Positions 6,026-11,232 of a stretch of 11,232 nucleotides of DNA are shown here, piece after piece. A model generated the notes under the pieces. The model did not search any database. It was not told the DNA's origin and was given only the letters and a program-made list of their open reading frames with translations. The DNA is from Trueperaceae bacterium (lineage in GTDB: Bacteria; Deinococcota; Deinococci; Deinococcales; Trueperaceae), in contig JAGXHO010000012.1 in the NCBI GenBank assembly GCA_024636105.1, forward strand, positions 1 to 11,232, given 5' to 3'. Position 1 is the first letter of the stretch. Each line of letters begins with the position of its first letter. A program made the position numbers and the translations under genes.

Positions 6026-7444
6026 TCAGGCCGGGACCGGTCGGGCGTCCCTCGCCAGCACGGTCGCCGCGTATCCATCGTACGAGCCCGTCAGGTCGCG
6101 CACGTCCCCGAAGCCGAGCGCTCGCAGCGCGCCGACGGCGACGGCCGAGCGGGCGCCGGTCTGGCAGTACACGACGATCGGGCGATCTTCGGGCAGGTCG
6201 TCGTGGCGGAACGCGATCCGGCCGACGTGGCGCTGCAGGGCGCCCGGGATGGCGCCGGAGGCGTGCTCCGCGGCGGTGCGCACGTCGAGGAGGAAGACGT
6301 TCGGCAGCCGGTCGAGTTCGGCGGGCGCGACGGCCGGCGCCGGACCCGCGGTCAGGCCCTCGAGCGACGTGACGAAGCCGGCGACCCGGTCGATGCCGGT
6401 CCAACCGAGCCGATCGCGCATCCACGCGGCTTGAGCGGCGTCCGCGGCGAGCAGCACGAGGTCGCGGTGCTCGCGGTCCGGGTCGACGGCGTAGCTCGCG
6501 TAGGTGGCGAACTTCTTGCCGTCCGGGACCACGTAGGCGCCTGGGACGTGGTCGAGCGCGCCATCCTCGACGACGCGGGTGTCGACGAGCACGAGGTCGC
6601 CCGCGGCGCCCAGGCGGTCGTGGACGGCGCCCAGCGCGAGCGCGGGCACGGGCGAGCGCTCGCCGAGCAGCGCCGGACCGGCCTTGTTCGTGAGCTTCAT
6701 GCGCCCGAAGTAGAGCGGCGCGTCGGGCTGCCCGTCGAGCAGGACGTCGACGAACCCCTGCTCGTCGCCGGCTTCGACGAAGGGCACCCACCAGGCCACG
6801 AGGCGTTCGTAACCCACCGTGGTGCTGGCGACCGCGCCGAGCGCCTTGCCGCAGGCGCTGCCGGCGCCGTGGCCCGGCCACACTTGGACGAAGTCCGGCA
6901 GCGTCAGGAAATGGTCGCGCAGGCTGGCGAACAACCGCTTGGCGCCCTCGAAGCGGGTGTTCTGACCGCCGGCGGCTTCATCGAGCAGGTCCGGGCGGCC
7001 GACGTCGCCGACGAAGACGAAGTCGCCGGTCAGGAAGAAGCCGGGTTGCTCGGTGGTTGCTCCGTCGGTCACCAGGAACGAGAGGTGCTCGGGGGTGTGG
7101 CCGGGGGTGTGGACCGCTTGGACGCGCAGGTTGCCGACGCGCAGCACGTCGCCGTGCCGCAGCGGTTCGCCCTCGAAGCCGTAGCTCCAGTCGGGGCCGC
7201 CCTCGGCCGAGAGGTGAAGCCGGGCGCCGGTGCGCGCGGCGAGCTCGCGCGCGCCGGACTGGAAGTCGGCATGGATGTGCGTCTCCGTGACGTGCGCGAT
7301 GCGCAGCATGTGGCGCTCGGCGAGCGCGACGAAGCGCTCGACGTCGCGGCGCGGGTCGACCACGATCGCCTCACCGGTCGCCTGGCAGCCGATCAGGTAG
7401 CTCGCCTGGGCGAGGTCCTCGTCGTAGATGTGTTGGAACAGCAT
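6026..7444 (-). CDS. CstB-like persulfide dioxygenase (MBL fold) with pseudo-rhodanese and rhodanese domains
   Basis: A 472-residue cytoplasmic protein. The N-terminal metallo-beta-lactamase domain (about 1-245) has THIHAD (55-60), HTPGHTPEH (112-120) and the LTGDFVFVGD segment (138-147). These supply the His and Asp ligands of the mononuclear iron site of persulfide dioxygenases (ETHE1/CstB type). PGHGAGSACGKALGAV (190-205) is typical of MBL-rhodanese fusions. Rhodanese-like domain 1 (about 255-365) has LVLLAADA where an active-site Cys loop should be, so it is a dead copy. Domain 2 (about 372-470) carries VVYCQTGARS with catalytic Cys427. This dioxygenase, pseudo-rhodanese, rhodanese order matches Staphylococcus CstB, which oxidises persulfides to sulfite/thiosulfate. 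The start at 7444 follows an AGAGGGG ribosome site; the longer in-frame start at 7519 would lie upstream of the promoter. Control is probably by a CsoR/CstR-type repressor. Confidence 0.92.
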   Translation of the reverse strand: MLFQHIYDEDLAQASYLIGCQATGEAIVVDPRRDVERFVALAERHMLRIAHVTETHIHADFQSGARELAARTGARLHLSAEGGPDWSYGFEGEPLRHGDVLRVGNLRVQAVHTPGHTPEHLSFLVTDGATTEQPGFFLTGDFVFVGDVGRPDLLDEAAGGQNTRFEGAKRLFASLRDHFLTLPDFVQVWPGHGAGSACGKALGAVASTTVGYERLVAWWVPFVEAGDEQGFVDVLLDGQPDAPLYFGRMKLTNKAGPALLGERSPVPALALGAVHDRLGAAGDLVLVDTRVVEDGALDHVPGAYVVPDGKKFATYASYAVDPDREHRDLVLLAADAAQAAWMRDRLGWTGIDRVAGFVTSLEGLTAGPAPAVAPAELDRLPNVFLLDVRTAAEHASGAIPGALQRHVGRIAFRHDDLPEDRPIVVYCQTGARSAVAVGALRALGFGDVRDLTGSYDGYAATVLARDARPVPA

Positions 7445-7448
7445 GGTG

Positions 7449-7455
7449 CCCCTCT
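7449..7455 (-). promoter_or_regulatory. Ribosome binding site of the CstB-like gene
   Basis: AGAGGGG on the minus strand, 4 bases before the ATG at 7444. It supports this start over the upstream in-frame ATG at 7519, which lies above the predicted promoter. Confidence 0.6.
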
Positions 7456-7464
7456 CGTCGGGCC

Positions 7465-7494
7465 ACCGTAATACCCCATGGGGGTATCCGTCAA
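7465..7494 (-). promoter_or_regulatory. Promoter of the CstB-like/SulP unit
   Basis: On the minus strand there is TTGACG (7494-7489), an 18-base spacer, then TACGGT (7470-7465). This has the same -35 and spacing as the ROK promoter. The spacer is almost entirely the CsoR/CstR-like palindrome, so a bound repressor would block RNA polymerase directly. The predicted 5' leader is about 14 bases and holds the ribosome binding site. Confidence 0.7.
7471..7487. promoter_or_regulatory. CsoR/CstR-type operator
   Basis: ATACCCCATGGGGGTAT, with arms ATACCCC and GGGGTAT around a 3-base centre. An A/T-flanked run of C then a run of G is the operator form of the CsoR family, and CstR, the persulfide-sensing member, uses very similar sites before cstA/cstB and sulfide genes. 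The site fills the promoter spacer of a CstB-like gene, which makes a sulfur-responsive CstR-like repressor more likely than a copper one. The repressor gene is not in the window. Confidence 0.72.
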
Positions 7495-7497
7495 GGG

Positions 7498-7538
7498 CGT
7501 CGCGCGCGGCGATGCGCACACCATCGTCGCGCGCGACG
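7498..7538. other. Long near-perfect inverted repeat (17-bp stem, 7-base loop)
   Basis: CGTCGCGCGCGGCGATG (7498-7514) pairs with the arm at 7522-7538. All 17 positions pair, with one G-U wobble in RNA (7509 with 7527). The loop is CGCACAC. It sits between the CstB-like promoter and the YeeE start (34 bases before the ATG). If the YeeE transcript starts upstream it would be a strong 5'-leader hairpin; if it starts downstream, the repeat is a DNA site at about -75 to -35. No T-run follows, so it is not a standard terminator. Confidence 0.6.
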
Positions 7539-7572
7539 TTCGGTCCATCGGCCCCGGTGCACGCTGGACGCC

Positions 7573-8151
7573 ATGCCGGACCTCCTCGAACTCCTGCGCG
7601 GCCCCTGGCCGTGGTACGTCGCCGGCCCCGCGGTCGGCGTGGTGGTGCCGCTCCTTGCGTTCTTCGGCCAGCGGCGCTTTGGCCTCTCGTCCAACCTCCG
7701 GCACCTGTGCGCGATCGCGCCGAGCCGGGTGCCGTTCTTCCGGTACGACTGGCGCCGCGAGGGGGGCTGGAACCTGCTCGTCTTCGGCGGCCTGGTGCTC
7801 GGGGGCGGCGTGGCCGGCTTTCTTCTGCCCGACCTGGCGCCGCTGCGGGTGGCGGACGCGACGACGCGCGACCTAGCGGCGATGGGTGTCGAGGTCGATG
7901 GCGCGTACGCGCCCGAGTCGCTCTTCTCGTTCGGCGCGCTGTTCACGCTGCCTGGCTTCGTCGCGATGGTCGCCGGCGGGTTCCTGATCGGCTTCGGTTC
8001 GCGGTGGGCGTCCGGCTGCACCTCGGGGCACGCGATCGCTGGGCTCGCCGAGCTCCAGCTGCCGTCGCTGGTCGCCGTGCTCGGGTTCTTCGTGGGCGGC
8101 TTGATCGCGACCTTCGTCGTGTGGCCGCTGCTCCTGGGCGGCGGCGCGTGA
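7573..8151 (+). CDS. YeeE/YedE-family sulfur transporter, first half-protein
   Basis: A 192-residue membrane protein with about four to five hydrophobic segments (roughly 13-32, 67-87, 122-143 and 164-188). The family motif SGCTSGHAIAGLAEL (147-161) contains Cys149; in the YeeE/TsuA thiosulfate transporter family conserved Cys residues form the transport path. Members such as TsuA are long single proteins; here the function is split in two, as in the PmpA/PmpB type pairs that accompany MBL-rhodanese genes. The second half begins inside this stop codon (GTGA overlap), so the two are translationally coupled and probably form one transporter. The gene is divergent from the CstB-like gene across 128 bases that carry the CstR-like operator and a long hairpin. 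The start has no strong ribosome site (only GGA nearby), so a somewhat different start is possible. Confidence 0.87.
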   Translation: MPDLLELLRGPWPWYVAGPAVGVVVPLLAFFGQRRFGLSSNLRHLCAIAPSRVPFFRYDWRREGGWNLLVFGGLVLGGGVAGFLLPDLAPLRVADATTRDLAAMGVEVDGAYAPESLFSFGALFTLPGFVAMVAGGFLIGFGSRWASGCTSGHAIAGLAELQLPSLVAVLGFFVGGLIATFVVWPLLLGGGA

Positions 8152-8606
8152 GCGCGGACCGCGTCCCCGAGGTGGCACCGGACCGCCTCGTGCCGGCCGA
8201 CGCCCGCTTCCTCGCCATCGGTGCCTACTTCGGCTTCGTGCTCATCAAGGCCGAGGTCGCGAGCTGGTACCGGATCCAGGAGATGTTCCGCTTTCAGTCC
8301 TTCCACATGTACGGCGTCATCGGCGGCGCGATCGTCGTGGCGATGGTCACGGTCTGGGCGATCCGTCGCTTCGGTCTGCGCGCGGTGAACGGCGGGTCGA
8401 TCGTCTTCGAGCGCAAGCCGCCGCAATGGCGGCGGTACGCCTACGGAGGCGTCGTGTTCGGCGTCGGCTGGGCGCTCGCCGGCGCCTGCCCCGGGCCGAT
8501 CGCGGCGCTGATCGGCGCGGGGCTCTGGCCGTTCACGATCGTCTTGGCGTCGGCGATCGTCGGCACGTACGCCTACGGGGTGCTGGAGCGGCGCTTGCCG
8601 CACTGA
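8148..8606 (+). CDS. YeeE/YedE-family (DUF6691-like) sulfur transporter, second half-protein
   Basis: A 152-residue membrane protein starting at a GTG that overlaps the stop of the first half by 4 bases. Family marks are KAEVASWYRIQEMFRF (34-49) followed by SFHMYG (51-56), and AGACPGPIAALIG (111-123) with Cys114, the second conserved cysteine motif of YeeE/YedE proteins. About four hydrophobic segments are seen (20-36, 54-72, 99-116 and 120-144). With the first half it should form a complete inner-membrane channel or transporter for thiosulfate or another small sulfur species; direction is not visible. The open frame extends far upstream, but residues before the GTG are the out-of-frame shadow of the first gene. 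The stop codon lies in a palindrome shared with the converging lipoprotein gene. Confidence 0.87.
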   Translation: MSADRVPEVAPDRLVPADARFLAIGAYFGFVLIKAEVASWYRIQEMFRFQSFHMYGVIGGAIVVAMVTVWAIRRFGLRAVNGGSIVFERKPPQWRRYAYGGVVFGVGWALAGACPGPIAALIGAGLWPFTIVLASAIVGTYAYGVLERRLPH

Positions 8607-8619
8607 GGCGGCGCCTCAG
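8603..8619. terminator. Bidirectional terminator-like palindrome holding both convergent stop codons
   Basis: CTGAGGCGGCGCCTCAG has perfect 7-base arms around a 3-base centre. The TGA of the YeeE second half (8604-8606, plus) lies in one arm and the TGA of the lipoprotein (8618-8616, minus) in the other. It is the only structure in the 9-base gap between the converging genes. There is no T-run on either side, so it may act as a GC-rich hairpin that ends or protects both transcripts. Confidence 0.5.
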
Positions 8620-9791
8620 GGCCCCATCCGATGCACGAAGCCGTCGACGCCACCGCCGTTCGCGCCCTCGAGGGCGCCCGTCGTCGCGCCCACGACCACG
8701 ATCTCGCCCGTGGGCCCGTCGACCGCGAGGCCCTCGATGGCGTCGGAGCCCGTGGTGCCGATCTGGCGCGTCCAGCGCACGGTGCCGTCCGGGTCGTACT
8801 TGCGGACGAAGCCATCGCGACCGCCCGCGCCGAGTCCGACCAACGCCCCCTCGGTGCGGCCGGCGACGAGCACGTTGCCCGCCGCGTCGATACCGACCGC
8901 CCGCGCCTCGTCCTCGCCGGTCGTGCCGAACTGCCGCGCCCATATGAGCGTGCCGTCGGGCTCGAACACGCGTACGAAGGCGTCGGCGGCACCGGCATGG
9001 CTGCCGTCCAGCGCCTGCCGCGTCCAGCCGGCGACGGCGATGCGGCCGTCGGAGCCGATCGCCACGGACTCCACGACGTCGTCGGCCGTGGTCCCGACCT
9101 GCACCGTCCATAGCGGTTCGCCGGCGGGGGTGTAGGCGCGGACGAAGGCGTCGAAGTTGCCGGCGTGCGGGGCGGCGAGCGTCCCGCGCACGCGCCCCGC
9201 GACGACCACGCGGCCCTCCGCGTCCACGGCTACGGCGAGGCCGGCGTCGCTGCCATCGGTACCGAACGTGGCCGACCACGCCAGGTCGCCGGACGGTTCG
9301 TAGAGCCGCACGAACACGTCGTTCCCACCGAGCGACGGGTTCCCGTCGAAGTCGCCGGTGCTCGCGCCGACGATCGCGATGCGGTCGTCCGGGCCGACGG
9401 CCGCGTCGTAGGCGACGTCGCCGTTCGCGGTTCCGAACTGCCGCGTCCATGCGACCGTGCCGTCCGCTTCGAAGGCGCGCACGTACGCGTCGGTCGCACC
9501 GAGGTGCGCGCCCGGCGCCTCGAGGCCCAAGCGCGTGCTGCCGACCGCGACGACCCGACCAGCGGCGGTCGTCGCGGCGCCGTGGGCGTCGTCGATGTCG
9601 GCGGTTCCGATCACGCGCTCCCAGACCGAAGTGCCCGTGGGTTGCCGGACGACGGCGGCGGCGTCCCGCAGGTCGTTCGGGTTGCCGGAAGTCGTGCCGG
9701 TGGTGCCGCCGACGAAGGCGATGCGGCCGTCGGCGTCGATCGCGACCGCGTTGGCCGTCTCGTCCGCGGCGCCGCCGAACTGGAAGGTCCA
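8616..9791 (-). repeat. Seven tandem protein-level propeller repeats
   Basis: Repeat starts on the minus strand are 9791, 9623, 9449, 9278, 9110, 8942 and 8774, so unit lengths are 168, 174, 171, 168, 168 and 168 bases plus a shorter last unit. They are similar in protein but clearly diverged in DNA, so the array is old and not a recent tandem expansion. Repeat 2 (W-E-R-V-I-G-T) is the most diverged. Confidence 0.8.
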
Positions 9792-10163
9792 GACCGGCTC
9801 GCCCGTTCCCGACGCTTGGACGCGCACGGTGGCGGTCGCCTGCTTGGTCGCGTCGGCGGTGCTGGTGGCCGCGACCGCGGTGGTCCCCACGCCGACGCCG
9901 GTGAGCGTCCCGGCCGCGTCGATCGTCGCGACGGTGGGGTCGTCGGTCGCCCACGCCACCGTCGTGGCTGCGCCCCCCTGGACCGCCACCGTCGCGGACA
10001 GCGCGCGGGTGCCGCCCACGTCCGTCACCACGCCGCCGCCATCGATCGCGACCGAGAGCACCGACGGCACGGGCGCGACCGGTCCGCTGCACGCCGCCGC
10101 ACCGACCACCACGAGCACCGCCAACGCCACGAGGGCGCCGAAGCGCCGCGCACCGTCCACCAT
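8616..10163 (-). CDS. Secreted lipoprotein: BIG2 domain plus seven-bladed SBBP-type beta-propeller
   Basis: A 515-residue protein. A positively charged N-terminus, a hydrophobic stretch (10-21) and the lipobox GAAAC place a lipidated Cys at residue 25. Residues about 33-116 form an Ig-like BIG2 domain (VTDVGGTRALSA, DDPTVATIDAAGTLTGVGVG). Seven repeats follow, starting at Trp125, 181, 239, 296, 352, 408 and 464. Each resembles W-x-R-Q-F-G-T, then a D-x-x-x-x-V-A-I-D-A-x-G-R stretch, then V-A-G-x-T, then DAFVR with a YDPDG-like turn. This is the SBBP (beta-propeller repeat, PF06739) pattern, and seven copies fit one closed propeller. It probably stands on the outer face of the membrane as a binding or adhesion protein; the ligand is unknown. 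The start at 10163 follows GGAGG at 7-base spacing; the longer frame to 10877 overlaps the exonuclease gene. Confidence 0.88.
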   Translation of the reverse strand: MVDGARRFGALVALAVLVVVGAAACSGPVAPVPSVLSVAIDGGGVVTDVGGTRALSATVAVQGGAATTVAWATDDPTVATIDAAGTLTGVGVGTTAVAATSTADATKQATATVRVQASGTGEPVWTFQFGGAADETANAVAIDADGRIAFVGGTTGTTSGNPNDLRDAAAVVRQPTGTSVWERVIGTADIDDAHGAATTAAGRVVAVGSTRLGLEAPGAHLGATDAYVRAFEADGTVAWTRQFGTANGDVAYDAAVGPDDRIAIVGASTGDFDGNPSLGGNDVFVRLYEPSGDLAWSATFGTDGSDAGLAVAVDAEGRVVVAGRVRGTLAAPHAGNFDAFVRAYTPAGEPLWTVQVGTTADDVVESVAIGSDGRIAVAGWTRQALDGSHAGAADAFVRVFEPDGTLIWARQFGTTGEDEARAVGIDAAGNVLVAGRTEGALVGLGAGGRDGFVRKYDPDGTVRWTRQIGTTGSDAIEGLAVDGPTGEIVVVGATTGALEGANGGGVDGFVHRMGP

Positions 10164-10168
10164 GACCG

Positions 10169-10173
10169 CCTCC
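10169..10173 (-). promoter_or_regulatory. Ribosome binding site of the lipoprotein gene
   Basis: GGAGG on the minus strand, 5 to 7 bases before the ATG at 10163. It decides this start and agrees with the signal peptide beginning there. Confidence 0.65.
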
Positions 10174-10231
10174 AAGACCGCACCGTTCGGTCGGGGCCCT
10201 GCGGGCGCCCGCCTCGTTCCGGGGTGCGCGC

Positions 10232-10237
10232 ACGATA
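10232..10237 (-). promoter_or_regulatory. Possible -10 element for the lipoprotein gene
   Basis: TATCGT on the minus strand fits the TANNNT form, with a leader of about 60 bases to the ATG. No good -35 is seen 16-18 bases upstream. A GC-rich palindrome GCGGGCGCCCGC (10201-10212) lies in the predicted leader. Weak call. Confidence 0.25.
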
Positions 10238-10298
10238 GCGAGCGGCCGACCTCGGCGCAGCGCAGTCGGCACGGCCTCGAGGCGACCGGAGCCCGTGC

Positions 10299-10304
10299 TA
10301 GCGT
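10299..10304 (+). promoter_or_regulatory. Possible -10 element for the exonuclease gene
   Basis: TAGCGT ends 9 bases before the ATG at 10314, so transcription would start only a few bases before the start codon. This gives an almost leaderless mRNA, which agrees with the absence of a Shine-Dalgarno sequence. The -35 region is poor. Confidence 0.35.
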
Positions 10305-10313
10305 CCGGTCACG

Positions 10314-11228
10314 ATGAGCGACCGCAGCGACGACCTCGAAGCCCTGGCTGCCCGCCTGGAAGCGAGCGGCGACTACCGGGTCCTGCGCCGCCTGCGCCGC
10401 GCGCCCCGCATCGAGCGCGCCGCGCTTCCCGAGGGTGCGCGCGAAGCGGTGGTCCTCGACCTCGAGACCACCGGCCTCGAGCCGACCCTCGACGTGCCGA
10501 TCGAGGTCGGGCTGGTGCGCTTCGCCTACGACCCGCACGGGCGCATCCTGGGCGTCACCGACGAGCTGTCGGCGCTCGAGGACCCGGGCCGGCCGCTGTC
10601 GCCCGACGTGGCGCGCCTCACCGGCATCACGGACGCGGACCTCGATGGGCAGCGCTTCCCCGATGCGCGCGTGGCCGAGCTCCTCGACGGTGCGGTGCTG
10701 GTGATCGCCCACAACGCCGGATTCGACCGCCCCTTCGCCGAGCGCCGCTGGCCGGCGCTCGAGGCCTTCCCCTGGGCGTGCAGCCTGCGCGACGTGCCCT
10801 GGCGCGACAGCGAGGGGTTTGATTCGGGCGGGCTGGGGGCGCTGCTCCTCGCGCACGGCGTGTTCTTCGATGGCCACCGCGCGGTGGAGGACGGGTACGC
10901 GGTCTTGGACCTGCTCGGCCGCGTGCTCCCGAGCGACGGCGAACTGGCGCTCAACCGGCTGCGGCGCACCGCGGGCACCGCCACCGTGCGCGTATGGGCG
11001 GTCAAGTCGCCGTTCGAGGCCAAGGACCTGCTCAAGGCACGCGGCTATCGCTGGAACGGCGCCGCGAAGGTGTGGTGGACCGACGTTCCGGAGGAGGCTC
11101 TCGAGGCGGAGACCGCGCTCCTGGCGGCGGACGTGTACCCCCGGGGGCTGCCCGCGCTACCGACGCTGCGCGTCGACGCGCGGGTGCGCTACTCCGCGCG
11201 CGTACCCGAGTCGCCGCCACGCACCTGA
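10314..11228 (+). CDS. DnaQ-like DEDDh 3'-5' exonuclease with extra C-terminal module
   Basis: A 304-residue protein. After a basic N-terminal helix region (1-43) comes a DEDDh exonuclease fold: VLDLETTGL (47-55) with Asp49 and Glu51, the LTGITDADL segment (102-110), IAHNAGFDRPF (131-141) with Asp138, and HRAVEDGYA (188-196) with His188 and Asp193. All five catalytic residues are present, so it should remove nucleotides from DNA or RNA 3' ends using two metal ions. It resembles polymerase III epsilon/ExoX relatives but no polymerase domain is attached. Residues about 224-295 form a further module (SPFEAKDLLKARGYRWNG, then VWWTDV) that I do not assign to a named family; it may bind nucleic acid. 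It is a single gene, divergent from the lipoprotein. No Shine-Dalgarno is visible before the ATG. Exact role is unknown; repair or proofreading is likely. Confidence 0.88.
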   Translation: MSDRSDDLEALAARLEASGDYRVLRRLRRAPRIERAALPEGAREAVVLDLETTGLEPTLDVPIEVGLVRFAYDPHGRILGVTDELSALEDPGRPLSPDVARLTGITDADLDGQRFPDARVAELLDGAVLVIAHNAGFDRPFAERRWPALEAFPWACSLRDVPWRDSEGFDSGGLGALLLAHGVFFDGHRAVEDGYAVLDLLGRVLPSDGELALNRLRRTAGTATVRVWAVKSPFEAKDLLKARGYRWNGAAKVWWTDVPEEALEAETALLAADVYPRGLPALPTLRVDARVRYSARVPESPPRT

Positions 11229-11232
11229 CGGC

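Noticed and set aside
4162..6372. Plus-strand open frame of 736 codons antisense to the SulP gene
   Set aside because: Composition is dominated by Arg, Asp, Glu, His and Gly with no domain or hydrophobic core; it is the mirror of a GC-biased real gene. SulP on the other strand is unmistakable.
6203..7471. Plus-strand open frame of 422 codons antisense to the CstB-like gene
   Set aside because: Glu/Asp/Val/Gly-rich mirror product with no motif; the MBL and rhodanese motifs are on the minus strand.
7471..7487. Copper-responsive CsoR operator rather than a sulfur one
   Set aside because: Site shape alone cannot separate CsoR from CstR, but no copper gene is nearby while both flanking units are sulfur-related, so the sulfur reading was preferred.
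7428..8147. Upstream in-frame extension of the second YeeE half
   Set aside because: This is the out-of-frame shadow of the first YeeE gene; the GTG at 8148 with GTGA overlap is the natural start.
8616..9791. Regular 168-174 base periodicity resembling a satellite or CRISPR-like array
   Set aside because: The periodicity is at the protein level (propeller blades) with diverged DNA and no short conserved repeat with spacers.
10164..10877. In-frame upstream extension of the lipoprotein gene into the exonuclease region
   Set aside because: It is antisense to the exonuclease active-site coding region, and the signal peptide and GGAGG site fix the start at 10163.

Overview
The window is very GC-rich bacterial DNA with strong G/C third-position bias, which produces many long spurious antisense frames. 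It holds nine real genes: three transcription blocks that all read leftward (1-7444), a rightward two-gene unit (7573-8606), a leftward single gene (8616-10163) and a rightward single gene (10314-11228). A good -35/-10 promoter ends exactly on the ATG of the ROK gene. Leaderless promoters of that kind, together with the GC-rich coding style, fit a Deinococcota-type organism (Deinococcus/Truepera relatives). This assignment is inference; Actinobacteria and other GC-rich phyla are not excluded. No rRNA, tRNA, CRISPR array, transposase or phage gene was seen.

Left block (1-3086, minus strand): a ROK-family repressor, an amidohydrolase-2 family metal enzyme and an argininosuccinate-lyase-superfamily enzyme (3' end outside the window). 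The genes overlap by 8 and 4 bases, so this is a tight operon. The promoter gives an mRNA with no leader. Two perfect palindromes, two helical turns apart, lie just downstream of the start inside the repressor's own coding sequence and look like its operators. The lyase has lost a residue normally conserved in true argininosuccinate lyases and the ROK protein lacks the family zinc cluster. The operon is therefore probably a catabolic pathway for an unidentified compound, not arginine synthesis.

Middle block (3155-7444, minus strand): a membrane protein with a degenerate HD-GYP-like domain, a SulP anion transporter with STAS domain, and a CstB-like protein (metallo-beta-lactamase persulfide dioxygenase, then a cysteine-less rhodanese, then an active-looking rhodanese). 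Divergent from CstB is a pair of overlapping YeeE/YedE half-transporter genes (7573-8606). The CstB-like promoter has a CsoR/CstR-type operator filling its -35/-10 spacer, and a 17-bp hairpin lies between that promoter and the YeeE start. Together these read as a sulfane-sulfur sensing, oxidation and transport module: YeeE proteins move thiosulfate or related sulfur species, the CstB-like enzyme oxidises persulfide and transfers sulfur, and SulP may move the sulfite/sulfate produced. The sensor gene itself is not in the window.

Right part: a secreted lipoprotein (8616-10163, minus) with a BIG2 domain followed by a complete seven-repeat SBBP-type beta-propeller. It converges with the YeeE pair, and one 17-base palindrome carries both stop codons. 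A 150-bp divergent intergenic region separates it from a DnaQ-like DEDDh 3'-5' exonuclease with an extra C-terminal module.
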